Origin: Rutstroemia sp. NJR-2017a BVV2
Taxonomy: Eukaryota > Ascomycota > Leotiomycetes > Helotiales > Rutstroemiaceae
Assembly (NCBI GenBank): GCA_002946415.1
Contig: NJPS01000074.1
Coordinates: forward strand, 620,001-684,000
DNA: 64,000 bases
Direction: 5' to 3'
This document shows, piece by piece, positions 1 to 12,013 of the stretch. Numbering within the stretch: position 1 is the first letter of the stretch; each line of letters opens with the position of its first letter. Under the pieces are notes generated by a model, which worked only from the letters and a program-made list of their open reading frames with translations, was not told the DNA's origin and did no database searches. The position numbers and the translations under genes were made by a program.

Positions 1-401
1 GATGCAGAAAATCATCCTCGGTCATAACAACTTTGCTGTGGCCGGTGGTGCAGACATTCGTTAACAGCTCCAAACATCTGCTGCATTTAGTGAATGTCGG
101 AGATGAGATGGTGATAGTATCATTCCCAAACTCGGCCCTGAACAGCGATAAGACGTACATCTGGACGAAAGTCGACAGCACGATAGAGATGAGTGTAGAG
201 GAACTCGAAATGCAAGCAGGAATAGAAGCAGGGCGGGGCTTTCTACATATCTGGACGCGGGGGTTTGGTGTGAGAAAGTGGTGGAAAGTCGCTGATGATG
301 TGGGTTTGGAATGGTTTTGTGTGCATCATAACTCGAAGATGGCGGATGCTATTGCACGGAGAGATGCTCTTGCTCAGATATTTAGGAGGGATGTTGGATG
401 A
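1..401 (+). CDS. 3' end of an unrecognised gene (partial, cut by window edge)
   Basis: A reading frame open from the left edge runs to TGA at 399-401 and gives about 130 residues with no clear start codon, so this is probably the last exon of a gene beginning outside the window. The peptide has a mixed hydrophobic/charged make-up with a Trp-rich stretch (WTRGFGVRKWW) and ends in a charged helix-like tail (ARRDALAQIFRRDVG). A possible splice acceptor (GTTAACAG) lies at 61-68, so the real exon may begin there. I do not recognise the family. The codon pattern looks protein-like but the call rests only on openness and composition. Confidence 0.4.
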   Translation, partial: CRKSSSVITTLLWPVVQTFVNSSKHLLHLVNVGDEMVIVSFPNSALNSDKTYIWTKVDSTIEMSVEELEMQAGIEAGRGFLHIWTRGFGVRKWWKVADDVGLEWFCVHHNSKMADAIARRDALAQIFRRDVG

Positions 402-1733
402 TTTTGTTGGAGCTGGGAATTGAATTGAGGCTTTAGGTCTTTGCTATTTTCTGGTTTGTAGGGACATAGCTCAAAGTTGACAGTATTCCGCATCGCTCAT
501 CATTCTATTCAGTGTTTTCTCTGAACTTTCTCGACGTAACTGCATACCATACTCCATAACACCGGTTTTCGAAGTAGAATAGGGGCGAGTAGAGGTGTGA
601 AAACCAGGTAAAGTAGCCACCCTTATCGTTATTTGGTTTCTTCTCTCTTTCTATTTTCCTCTCCATCGCACACTCACACTTGACAATTTCCTCGCTGAAC
701 CCGTGCAACTGACCAATTCCAGTGGACTTCGAGAAGCAGCATTCATACACCCATATATCCTACCCTATACCTGTACCCTATACCTGAGCCAAAGATCAAG
801 AACTACTCAGTGGATAAACTCCGCTAAGGTAAGGTAAAATACATCAGATATCCCCTTCCGATCGACTGTGCTACAGTAGTTTGGTCACATTAGATCGAAA
901 GCATATTATACGTGCGTTTTGCGTATACATCTATTTGTTTATAGAAGGGGGTCCAGATATGCCATCGCCGTTGAATAGTTTTACGAGTACAGTACATCAA
1001 CTTCGGATAACTAGTCAACTGCAAACTACTCCTATGATGAGTAATGGAGATTCGGTTAATAGGAGATCTACCAAGGGGATGTCGGGTTCGGGCTTCGGTT
1101 GTTGATGGGAAAGAGAGTATTCCTATGTGAGATTGATGTACCCAAGGGCAAACATACAAGCCCGCATATATGTATACACATAATATATCGAATGATTTTC
1201 AGTGCTCTCCCTGCATGAAGAGAGATCTAGCTATTACTAAATGAAGTGTTCGGATTAAGATGGTTGTTTTTATTTGCGTACTCTTTCTCTCCTCTCCTCT
1301 TCTATCCATCGCGACAGCAGGGTGTCTGCATTGAAAACAATGTCTCTCAGCTTCAGCCCCCTTTCATCAACACAGAACGCACGTACCATGCATCGGGAAA
1401 GAACGGGATTAATCCAACCATCCATCCACATAAGTATCCGGAGTCCGAAGAGTGGCTGACATGTAAGCCCGAGCACCATGTAAGCCCGAGCAGGATCTTA
1501 CAGCCAAATGATTCTGAGAAGCGTGATACAATACAGTATTTGCCAAGGGGTCATGAATTGATTGTACAAGGAGTTACATTGGGGAATCTTTTTCTCTTTC
1601 TCTCGGTTTACCTACCTTTCTTTTCATCATCCATCCCATCATAACATCAGCCTACACGTGTGTCTAATTGCGAAGCCTACCCGACCCCCCATTCCGTCCC
1701 AGCCCTATGTATTTTCATATCACATTCAACATC
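402..1733. other. Intergenic spacer without a supported gene
   Basis: About 1.3 kb between the edge gene and the 3' end of LAT1. It holds small unsupported ORFs, a doubled CCCTATACCTG-type motif near 762-787 and a 17-bp direct repeat at 1461-1494. No splice-linked coding frame or RNA gene could be made out. Confidence 0.6.
1461..1494. repeat. 17-bp direct tandem repeat, two copies
   Basis: ATGTAAGCCCGAGCA followed by two variable bases occurs at 1461-1477 and again at 1478-1494, so the 15-base core is repeated perfectly head to tail. It lies in noncoding DNA downstream of LAT1. Function unknown. Confidence 0.8.
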
Positions 1734-3245
1734 TTATAGCAATAATTCCAAGGGGTTCTCGACCACCTTCTTGAACTCCCTCATCCACTCTCCGCCAACT
1801 GCACCATCGACCACCTTGTGGTCAAAGCTTCCTGTAACTGTAATCTGGTCATCCCACTCAACTTGTCCATCTTCACCTGGAATGGCAGCCTTTTGGGTGG
1901 TTCCGACAGCGAGGATACCGGCTTGAGGTGGGTTGATGACGGCGGTGAATCGGTCGATCGCGCTGTTCATTCCCATGTTGCTAATGGTGAAGGTTCCGCC
2001 TTGGTATTCGTCTGGCTTGAGCTTGCCGTCACGGGCACGCTTGCCAAGATCTTTAACTTGAGCGGAAATCGACTCGAGACCAAGTCCTTCAACGTTCTTG
2101 ACGATAGGTGTCATGAGACCAACTGGAGTGGCAACAGCAACCTTTTTGTAGTGTTAGTAATGTATATATAGATGATAGATGCATGTATAGTTGAAGGTAG
2201 AAACTTACGCTGACGTCAACATTGTTGTATTGGCGGATGAAACCATCTCTCCAGCTTGAGTTAACAGCTGGGACCTTTTTGCATGCAACAGCACAGGCCT
2301 TGATCAAGAAATCATTGATAGAGAGCTTGTATTTTCCATCAGCAGAGGCGTTGAGAGCTTGTCGGAGCTTGATAAGCTTGGTAACAGATACGGTAGAAGC
2401 AACGAAGTAATGTGGGTTTTGGTTCACGGACTCGGTAAGACGGTTGGCAATAGTCTTGCGCATAGAACTGGTGGGGGTATCGGTGTAGCTGGCTCCAGCA
2501 GTTGTAGTGGGGGCGGCTCCGCTTGAAGCTCCGGATGAAGCTTTCTTGACATCCGCCTCAGTAATTTGTCCGCCGAAACCAGTGCCCTTAAGACCAGCAA
2601 TCTTAACTCCAGTCTCCGCAGCTAACTTGAGAGCAGCGGCGCTTGCATTGATCGCTCTCTCCATGGCAGGTTGTAATCTTCCACCGCTTGGTCCGGACTC
2701 TTCTGGTGCCGGGGTCGATTCGGCTGGGGTGGGGGGTGCGGTCGAAGATCCTGAGCCAGCGGGCTCCGAAGATTCACTGGCCTCTTCCTTTGGCGGCGCT
2801 GGTGCAGCCTTCTCTCCTCCAGCATCCTCAAGTGTGAATTCCGCGAAAGCCGATGTGTCTGTTCCTTCCTCAACCATTACAGCAATTGGCTAAATCCCGT
2901 CAGCACTAGAATTTTACTCCGGTTCAGTGTACTACGCACATTTCCAACTGCGACATCTTTCTCTCCAGATTGCTTCAGGATAGTCGCCAATACACCTTCT
3001 TCTTGGAACTCGAAGTCCATTTGCGCCTTATCCGTCTCAATCTCCACAAGAACATCACCGGGGACGATTGAGTCTCCGGGCTTCTTCTGCCACGCACCGA
3101 TATTACCTGCAGTCATTGTGGGCGACAGAGCTGGCATAGTAACCACGGTGTGCGGTGGGAACGACTTCGAGGCGTAACATCTTGCTAATTGAAATGGCAG
3201 AGATGAGGATTGTAGGGCACGCTTTCTCAACACGGCGGAAAACAT
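1734..3245 (-). CDS. LAT1: Dihydrolipoamide acetyltransferase, E2 of the pyruvate dehydrogenase complex
   Basis: Transfers the acetyl group from lipoate to CoA in the mitochondrial pyruvate dehydrogenase core. Three exons (3245-2940, 2889-2209, 2141-1734; introns of 50 and 67 nt, the second with a TACTAAC branch point) give 464 residues, usual for the family. Residues 1 to about 28 are an Arg/Ser-rich mitochondrial presequence. The lipoyl domain (about 33-108) has its lipoylation Lys at 73 in TDKAQ. A Pro/Ala/Ser linker (120-175) follows, then an E1/E3-binding domain (about 180-220) and the catalytic domain (240-464) with active-site motif DHKVVDG (His437); most relatives have Arg at the Lys position. 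The ATG at 3245 precedes the presequence; upstream in-frame codons lack ATG. Divergent from SEC7. Confidence 0.95.
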
Positions 3246-3853
3246 CTTGACGGAGGAACCTCTGGAGGAAAATACCACCACGGAAAGTACTAGACAAGAT
3301 CGAGAAGGTTCAAACCCGTACCCAGACAATTGTCGTCTTGGACTTTAGAGTACGGACGTTGTAAAGAATAGGTGGGAGGTGGTGGGTGGAGTGGGAGGAA
3401 ACTGTATCGCGACAAAAACAGATTTAAATTGTTCTGTTGAATCTCGGAAAACCTCGCAGGTTGAATCCGTTGGCAGCCCGGAGCTCAATTAATTTTGGGT
3501 AAGCTAATCTTAATAAGGAGTAGCTGTGACTAAGCGCAGCTCCCATGCTTTAGAGTCTACTTGTTCTAAATTCATGCTATTACTGGTCCATAAACGCCAG
3601 ACGCGCTTCTAAATAAAGTTGACTGGTCTTTTTGCGTTGTGCTCGTATTAATGGTCGGAGCGAGATATGTGGCAGCTAAGGGTTCAAAGACAAGGGAACA
3701 AAATAATAATTCCCGTTGGGCCCGAAAACATCAAGAATTAATAACTTTCTTTCTATTGAATTGAATTGCCTACAAAGTCTTCCTTACGATAATACAACCC
3801 TCTTTTGACGATACGACACCACGGATGGAAGCCGGCGCATTCGATCGCCCACC
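3246..3853. promoter_or_regulatory. Shared divergent promoter region, LAT1/SEC7
   Basis: About 600 bp separate the start codons of LAT1 (-) and SEC7 (+), so both promoters must lie here. No clear TATA box. A short upstream ORF at 3825-3857 sits at the SEC7 end (separate entry). Confidence 0.6.
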
Positions 3854-3857
3854 ATGA
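3825..3857 (+). promoter_or_regulatory. Upstream ORF overlapping the SEC7 start codon (ATGA)
   Basis: ATG at 3825 opens a 10-codon frame (MEAGAFDRPP) that stops at TGA 3855-3857. That stop overlaps the SEC7 ATG at 3854-3856 as ATGA. The layout allows termination-reinitiation control of SEC7 translation, but it could also mean the true SEC7 5' end is spliced differently or that transcription starts downstream of 3825. Confidence 0.45.
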
Positions 3858-6800
3858 GCTCCATTGTCTTTGTGGTTTCAGCTCTGGAAGCTATCTCTGC
3901 TTCCAAGGAGGCCCAGAAGAAGAAAGCACTTGGAGAGTCGGTCGAAAAGGCTCTGAAAGCCATAAAAGAACATGAGCCGCAATTACCGGATCCAGAGATA
4001 ATATTCGATCCCCTTCAGCAAGCTACGCGATCCGGGAGTATACCTCTGACGACGACTGCGTTGGATTGCATAGGAAAGCTAATTAGCTACTCTTATTTCT
4101 CCGTTCCGTCATCGCCCAATGCAGATAAGGAGGCCGATCGTGCGCCGCTGATCGAACGAGCGATAGATACGATATGCGATTGCTTTCAGGGAGAAACCAC
4201 ACCCGTCGAGATCCAATTGCAGATTATCAAATCACTGCTGGCAGCTGTATTGAATGATAAAATTGTGGTGCATGGTGCCGGGTTACTGAAGGCTGTTAGA
4301 CAGGTCTACAATGTCTTTTTATTGTCGAAGAGTAGTCCGAACCAGCAAGTCGCGCAGGGGACGCTGACGCAGATGGTCGGGACAGTTTTCGAGAGAGTCA
4401 AGACAAGGATACACATGAAGGAAGCTAGATCGAACCTCTCCAAATTAGACAGGAATGCCGCCAATACGAGTTCATTCACGGTCGATGCGCCGGAGTCGCT
4501 GAATGGTGTGCCAGTCGGCATTGAGCGCGAAGAAACTCTCGATGAGTCTACACCTGTGGATGCAGCTCCGAGCGAAGATGCCCCGAAACTCACACTTAAA
4601 GACCTCGAGCACCGTAAGAGCTTCGATGATTCGCAGATGGGCGAAGGGCCGACAATGGTTACGCAAGTCAAGCCTACTAAAACATCACCTCGTTCAGCGT
4701 CTGGACAAACCACTGCAGAGAGTACTACCGATGATAGTATGGAGTCCGACGATATGGAAGACGAGGTCTATATAAGGGATGCATATCTGGTCTTTAGATC
4801 TTTCTGCAATCTTAGCACTAAGCTCCTTCCACCTGATCAGCTGTACGACATCAAGGGTCAAGCTATGCGCTCCAAACTAATTTCCCTCCACCTCATTCAC
4901 ATGGTACTAAGTAATAATATGCTCGTCTTTACCTCTCCATTATGTACCATTACCAACAGCAAGAGCAACGAACCTACTGGCTTCTTACAGGCCATCAAAT
5001 TTTATCTTTGTCTCAGTATAACGCGGAATGGCGCTAGCTCGGTAGACAGAGTCTTTGACATTTGTTGCGAGATATTTTGGCTGATGCTCAAGTTTATGAG
5101 GGCGCCGTTCAAGGTTTGTTCCCCACCGCTGTCTAGGTCATGCTTGTTTTAACTCTCCCATAGAAAGAAATAGAGGTCTTCTTGAACGAAATATACTTGG
5201 CGCTTTTGGAGAGACGCACTGCTCCTATCGCGCAGAAGCTCTATTTCACAGGGATCATGCATAGGTTCTGTGCAGATCCTAGAGCTCTTGTTGAAACATA
5301 TCTGAATTACGATTGCGATAGAAACGTCGATAACATGTTTCAGACGCTGATAGAAGATTTGTCAAAAGTAGCAACCACTGCTGTTATGGTCAGCCCATTA
5401 CACCAACAGCAATACGAGGAGAAACACGCGAAGAGCAGCGGTACGGATTGGCAGGCCAAAGGGACTCTTCCTCCTCCATTATCTACGGCGCATCTGAGCA
5501 ATCATACCGAGCATGGGGAGGCTGAAATTCCTAAGGAGTACATTGTTAAGCGACAGGCTATGGATTGCCTCGTGGAAGCTCTCCGATCCTTAGTTAATTG
5601 GTCACAGCAGGGCATCGCCGATGTGGGCGGCAGTACTGAGACGGATGTAAGAGGATCCGCCGATGTTAGAGATTCGATCGAGCCTGGAAACGACAGCTCA
5701 TCAAGAATCAATGGTGATACCCCGCTTCCTTCCACGCCCGTTCTGGATGATGACCCAGAGCAACTGGAAAAGGAGAAGCAGCGGAAGACGGCTTTATCGA
5801 ACGCAATTAAGCAATTCAACTTCAAGCCCAAGAAAGGCATGAAACTTCTTCTTTCCGAGAAATTCATCCCCGAAGACACACCAGAGGCGATTGCAAAATT
5901 TTTGCTCCGAGAAGAAAGATTGGACAAGGCCCAGATAGGAGAATTCCTGGGTGAAGGAGAAGACCGGAATATTGCCATCATGCACGCTTTTGTGGATCAG
6001 ATGGATTTCACCAAACGTCGATTTGTGGATGCCTTGCGCCAATTTCTGCAGTCCTTCCGTCTACCTGGTGAAGCTCAAAAGATCGATCGTTTCATGTTGA
6101 AATTCGCAAATCGTTATGTCACTGGGAATCCGAATGCATTTGCCAACGCAGACACAGCTTACGTCCTAGCATATTCTACCATTATGTTGAACACGGACTT
6201 ACATAGCATCATGGTTGCAAATCGCATGTCCAAGGAGGATTTCATCAAAAACAATCGTGGTATTAACGATAACGCAAATTTGCCGGACGAGTACCTCATT
6301 GGAATATACGAGGAAATTCAAACCAATGAAATCGTGCTTAATAGTGAGCGGGAAGCCGCGGCAGCTGCGGGCAATCTCCCTCCACAATCCGGAGGCGGAA
6401 TTGCAGCAGGACTGGGGCAAGCCTTCGCTACCGTTGGCCGTGATCTCCAACGCGAGGCCTATCTGCAACAATCAGAGGAAATTTCCCACAGATCAGAACA
6501 GTTGTTCAAAAATCTTTTCCGTAATCAGAGAAAGAACCCTTCTCGCGCCGGAGACGTCAAGTACATCCCTGCTACTTCCTTCAAGCATGTTGGCCCGATG
6601 TTCGAAGTCACTTGGATGTCATTCTTCTCCGGACTTTCTGGTCAAATGCAAAATTCCCACAACATTGAGATCATCAAGATGTGCATTGAAGGAATGAAGT
6701 TGGCTGTTCGTATCGCATGCTTATTTGGTCTAGAGACACCACGTGAAGCGTTTATTTCCGCCCTCAAAAACTCTACCAATCTGAACAACCCCAATGAGAT

Positions 6801-9366
6801 GATGGTCAAGAATTTCGAAGCGTTGAAGGTCATTCTTGAAATTGGTCAGACAGAGGGGAATCTGCTAAAAGAATCGTGGCGTGATGTTCTCATGTGTATC
6901 AGTCAGTTAGATCGACTGCAGCTCATATCCGACGGAGTGGATGAGGGATCAATTCCAGACGTCTCAAAAGCTCGGATTATACCCCCTTCACGATCAGATA
7001 CCGTATCATCTAGAAAATCTAATGCATCTACACGACCACGAACGAGGCCTCGCACAAACACCCAAGGCACGATCTATTCGACAGAGATCGCAAACGAAAG
7101 TAGATCAGACGAGGTCATTAAGGCTGTTGATAAGATATTTACCGGTACCGCCAATCTCTCCGGTGATGCGATTCTCCATTTCGTACGAGCGCTCACAGAA
7201 GTAAGCTGGGAAGAAATCAAAATTTCGGGGTCTAATGAATCACCGCGAACATACAGTCTACAGAAATTAGTGGAGATCAGTTACTATAACATGACCAGAG
7301 TCAGGTTTGAATGGACCAATATCTGGGTTGTCCTAGGTGAACATTTCAACCGAGTTGGGTGTCACAACAACACTGCAGTCGTGTTCTTCGCCCTGGATTC
7401 CCTTCGTCAGCTTTCTATGCGTTTCATGGAAATTGAGGAGCTTCCTGGATTCAAGTTCCAGAAAGATTTCCTGAAGCCATTTGAGCATGTAATGTCTAAC
7501 TCCAATGTGGTCTCTGTTAAGGACATGGCCTTGCGCTGTTTGATTCAGATGATACAGGCTCGTGGTGAGAACATTCGATCAGGATGGCGAACAATGTTCG
7601 GCGTCTTCACTGTTGCTGCCAGAGAGCCCTACGAAAGTATTGTTAATCTGGCATTCGAAAATGTCAATCAAGTTTACAAGACGCGATTTGGCGTGGTTAT
7701 TTCCCAGGGAGCTTTCGCAGACTTGATTGTCTGTCTAACTGAATTTTCGAAGAACATGAAATTCCAGAAGAAAGGCCTACAGGCAATGGAGACGCTCAAG
7801 TCGATTATTCCTAAGATGTTAAAGACACCGGAATGCCCCCTCTCCAACAAGTCAAATGTGAACTCGGATGGATCCGTAAAGACGGCAGAACCCGGTGGTA
7901 ACCTAGTGAGCCGTACTACGCAAGAGGAAGCATTCTGGTTCCCCGTCCTTTTTGCTTTCCATGATGTACTTATGACTGGAGAGGATTTGGAAGTTCGGTC
8001 CAATGCTCTAAACTATCTTTTCGAATCACTTATTCGATATGGTGTTGACTTCCCCTCCGATTTTTGGGACATCCTATGGCGACAACTTCTTTATCCCATC
8101 TTCATGGTCCTCAAGTCCAAATCCGAAATGTCAAACTCTCAAAATCACGAAGAGCTTTCGGTATGGCTATCCACAACAATGATTCAAGCTCTACGAAACA
8201 TGATCACCTTATTCACTCATTACTTCGACCCTCTCGAATATATGCTAGATCGTTTCCTTGATCTTTTAGCCTTATGCATATGCCAAGAAAATGACACCAT
8301 TGCTCGTATTGGCAGCAACTGCTTACAACAACTGATTCTGCAAAACGTCACCAAATTCAAACCAGAGCATTGGTCAAAAATAGTGGGCGCCTTTGTAGAG
8401 CTATTTGAAAGGACAACCGCTTACCAGTTGTTCTCTGCCGCCACATCTTCCGGTTCCGGTATTGCCCTCGAAAGTTCGGTTTCGCCCTTGGAAGATCTTG
8501 GAGACGGACAATCCTTGAAAATCAATGGCACCAACGACTCCCCCAGTGCGGATGCTGAGAGTATTGCTGAGCAGGACGGCCAAAGTCCTCCGGCTGTCAC
8601 TCCAGAACTCGAGGACTATAAGCCACAATCTGTTTTGCAGCAACAACCAGTCGTAGTGACAGCTGCTCGACGACGCTTCTTCAACAAAATTATCACACGA
8701 TGCGTCCTTCAACTCTTGATGATCGAAACTGTCAATGAGTTGTTCTCCAACGATGCAGTCTATGCACAAATTCCTAGCCCGGAGCTTCTTCGACTTATGG
8801 CTCTTTTGAAGAAATCTTTCCTCTTTGCTAAGAAATTCAACGAGAACAAGGAGCTTCGTATGCGCCTCTGGAGGGAGGGCTTTATGAAACAACCTCCAAA
8901 TCTACTCAAACAAGAATCAGGAAGTGCTGCAACTTACGTATCGATTCTGCTTAGGATGTATCATGATGAAGGCGAGGAGCGAAAACGGAATAGAGCAGAC
9001 ACTGAACAAGCCCTGGTGCCATTGTGTGCGGACATTATCCGTGGTTTCACGCAGCTTGAAGAAGAAAGCCAACAAAGAAATATCATCGCTTGGCGACCAG
9101 TAGTCGTGGACGTATTGGAAGGATATACGAACTTTCCCAGGGAAGGGTTTGAAAAATATGTCGAAGTATTCTATCCACTTGCGGTAGATTTACTTTCTCG
9201 GGAAATGGGAGCAGAGATCAGGCTAGCGCTACAGGGACTTTTACGGCGGGTCGGTGAGGTCAAGCTGGGGCTACCACCATTCATGAGGTCGATGACGCCA
9301 ACCAGCCCTACAAGCGCCCAATCCTTTCAGTTTGGTGGTGGGCGACGGATGAGCCGAAAAGACTAG
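3854..9366 (+). CDS. SEC7: Sec7-family guanine nucleotide exchange factor for Arf GTPases (BIG/Sec7 type)
   Basis: Activates Arf at the trans-Golgi for vesicle budding. Two exons (3854-5113, 5164-9366; 50-nt intron, joined as FK|KEIEVFLNEIY) give 1820 residues, in the range of large Arf-GEFs. The N-terminal DCB region begins almost at once (VFVVSALEAI). The HUS box lies near 463-475 (ETYLNYDCD). An acidic linker is followed by the Sec7 domain at about 630-815, with the glutamic finger Glu723 in FRLPGEAQK and the downstream NTDLHS motif. HDS repeats fill the C-terminal half. Low-complexity Ser/Thr inserts sit at about 240-305, 605-640 and 1100-1160. The start is the first ATG that keeps the conserved N-terminus; an overlapping uORF precedes it. 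Confidence 0.95.
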
Positions 9367-9802
9367 GAGAGGGGGGGATATGGGACCGGCATTTGGTTTT
9401 GGGAGGGTTTTCTTTTTTATCTTCATTTCTGGTTGCTATTTTGAGCGTATTATATAGGGTAGTCTTTGTGTGTCAGGAGTTCAAAGAGTCTGAGGGGTTT
9501 TGGTCCGTCCTAGATGACGACCAGAGGGGCTTTTACCTTAGATTTTACGGCTTTGTATGAATATACTCCTTATGCTATCTCGATCATGTCTGCATTTTGC
9601 TTGTTCGGATAATATATCTTAAATGCCTGGGTGTCCGTTAGTTTTACGGGTCATCAGGTGGGTTAAGCACGAAATTATCCCGGCGGAATGTCTTCGGAAG
9701 AAATATGACATTGCACCATATAAGAGCTTTTTACCCCACCTCCACGTTCACTAATATTGAGCACTTCTCTTGGCAATTCAGCTGAATTAATCGTTTCTAT
9801 CT
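9367..9802 (+). other. SEC7 3' flank and dehydrogenase promoter
   Basis: 436 bp between two genes in the same orientation. The first half is T/G-rich, as in a 3' UTR; the part near 9700-9800 is pyrimidine-rich and likely carries the promoter of the next gene. No other gene seen. Confidence 0.5.
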
Positions 9803-11019
9803 ATGTCTTCCAAGAAGACTTACAAGATTGCCTCCATCCCTGGAGATGGCATCGGCCCTGAGGTTATCTCTGCCGGCATAAAAGTCTTGCAGAAGCTTTC
9901 CACTGCAATTGGAACCTTCGACCTTGCATTCGAGCATTTCGATTGGAGCAGCAATTATTATAAAAAGCACAAGACATACCTGCCAGACGATGCTTTAGAC
10001 CAAGTTAGGAGGAATGACGCTATTCTATTTGGAAGCGTGGGAGATCCAGGTTTGTCATACGTCATCTTACGCTGTGGAAATAAGCCAGGATGCTAATGAG
10101 TGTTTCTTCGCAGATGTACCGGATCATATCTCCCTATGGGGCTTACGCCTCGCCCTCTGCCAGCCTTTGCAGCAGTACGCTAATGTTCGCCCAACTCGTA
10201 TCCTACGCGGAATTACCTCGCCGTTGCGGAACTGTAAACAAGGCGATCTAGACTGGGTTATAATCCGCGAGAACAGCGAAGGTGAATACTCGGGCCATGG
10301 AGGAATATCGCATAAAGGGCATCCGTGGGCGGTGGCTACGGAGACGAGTATATTTACCCGAGAAGGAGTGGAAAGGATTATGCGATTCGCTTTTGAGGTC
10401 GCGAGGAAGAGGCAGAAGCGCCATTTGACGGTGGTTACGAAGAGTAATGCGCAGAGGAACGGAATGGTGTTTTGGGATGAGGTGGCACTGGAAGTTGGGA
10501 AGGAGTTCCCAGATGTGAAGGTTGAGAGGATGCTGGTGGATGGTGGGTCTTGATTTTTATTTAGGAATTTCCGCGCACGGGTCTGACATGAAAATAGCAA
10601 TGACGACAAAAATGGTCCTTCAGCCCAGCTCTATCGACACCATTGTCGCCACCAATCTCCACGCCGACATCTTGTCCGATCTCGCAGCTGCTCTGGCTGG
10701 CTCGATCGGTATAGCACCGACATCTAACCTCGACCCAACACGCAAGAATCCATCAATGTTCGAGCCCATTCATGGAAGCGCGTTCGATCTTGTGGGAAAA
10801 GGGTTAGCGAATCCAGTGGGCACGTTCTGGAGCGCCTCGGAGATGCTCAGATGGCTGGGTGAAGAAGATGCAGCTGATTGGCTGATGGAAGCGATTGAGG
10901 CTGCGCTAGATGGCGGTGCGAAGACGAGGGATTTGGGTGGGGAGTTGGGTACTCAGGCGATGGTGGATGCAGTATGTGGGGAGATTGAGAGGATTGTTGG
11001 AAGCAAAATGGGGAAGTGA
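9803..11019 (+). CDS. Tartrate dehydrogenase / D-malate dehydrogenase-like enzyme (isopropylmalate dehydrogenase superfamily)
   Basis: NAD- and metal-dependent beta-decarboxylating dehydrogenase fold. Three exons (9803-10049, 10114-10542, 10598-11019; introns 64 and 55 nt) give 365 residues. The N-terminus has IPGDGIGPEV. The central part matches the bacterial TtuC/DmlA type closely: ANVRPT, then WVIIRENSEGEYSGHGG, then VTKSNAQR. Metal-binding Asp residues lie in TIVATNLHADILSD, and FEPIHGSAFD follows. The joins GDP|DVPDH and LVD|AMT restore the family sequence. The motif ENSEGEYSG points to tartrate/D-malate substrates over leucine biosynthesis (LEU2); exact substrate not provable here. Likely role is growth on plant organic acids. 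Similar sequences occur in bacteria, but three exons show it is settled in a eukaryotic genome. Confidence 0.88.
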
Positions 11020-12013
11020 GGTTCGTCATTGAAAACGGGATATGAAGGTTGGAATTTGGGATGAATGGTATTACACTTCCTCCTGTATCCTTTCAATCCT
11101 GCAACAGGCCGCCACATGTAATTAGTGGCGTGTCTCCCGGGCAAATAGAAGGCATGATTAATAGTTCAAGTGAATAAGACAAGAAATTAAACATCCCTAC
11201 GCCCAGCACCATTACCATACGCAAGAAAGTATCTAGGAAGAACTTTGCTACACCTCTGCAGAACTGGGCTCCTTTAATGACAGTGGAAGTTGAAGCGGGC
11301 GTGGCCTGGATGGATAACGACAAAGAAAGCCCTGGAGGTATCGGATAGTTTATCTCTCAACACCATCTGGATAGTAGTGCAAAGTGAATAGTAGTGCAGA
11401 TGGAAATTACATGGTGAAAGCTTCGTAAATAGTGTGAATATGGAGTCAACATAAACATATTTATTCTCGGCGATTTTGCAAACCTCAAAGGTCGTTCCTA
11501 ATATCTTTCAGACAGCCGGTCAGAGTCCCGGAAATTGTTGTGACGGGGAGTAGTAGAAAGTGTTCGGTATAACATGACTATTTACCCAAAAGAGTATTTT
11601 CAACGTGTAAGATAATCTGATCCGCCTCAGCAGCGTTCCTCCAAGCATCCTACCAGCTCTTTCTCGGAATACTTGATAGTAGCACTTTCTTTGGTATGGC
11701 CCGCAAACATTGCGTGGGAAGGGATATTAGAGAAAGTAGCTCTATATCGAGGCCAGACGAGTCAATTGAAGCCAAATTGGCTACATCAATGAATATATTA
11801 AGGAGGCAGCCATGGCAATCCAAGCACAGATAAAACCATGCAGCCAGGTGAAGAAGTGAAATATGCCAATCTTTTTGCCACCACATAATTTACAAGTACA
11901 GCCATACATATGCAACAGCTATCGACAGAAGAGATTATGCTTCGAGAGTCATCCAAGTTGTATGTCCAAAATAGCAAGCGGACAAATTATTTCCCAACCC
12001 CATATTCCCTCAT
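11020..12013. other. Convergent intergenic region, no gene seen
   Basis: About 1 kb between two 3' ends. It holds a small direct repeat (AATAGTAGTGCA-like, near 11370-11400) and AT-rich sequence. The tyrosinase could have an extra 3' exon here if GTGAGT near its present stop is used as a donor. Confidence 0.5.

Noticed and set aside
3300..3330. tRNA T-loop-like sequence GGTTCAAACCC
   Set aside because: No acceptor stem, anticodon arm or D-loop can be built around it.
8401..8892. 163-codon antisense frame in SEC7
   Set aside because: Complete overlap with strongly conserved SEC7 coding sequence in another frame.
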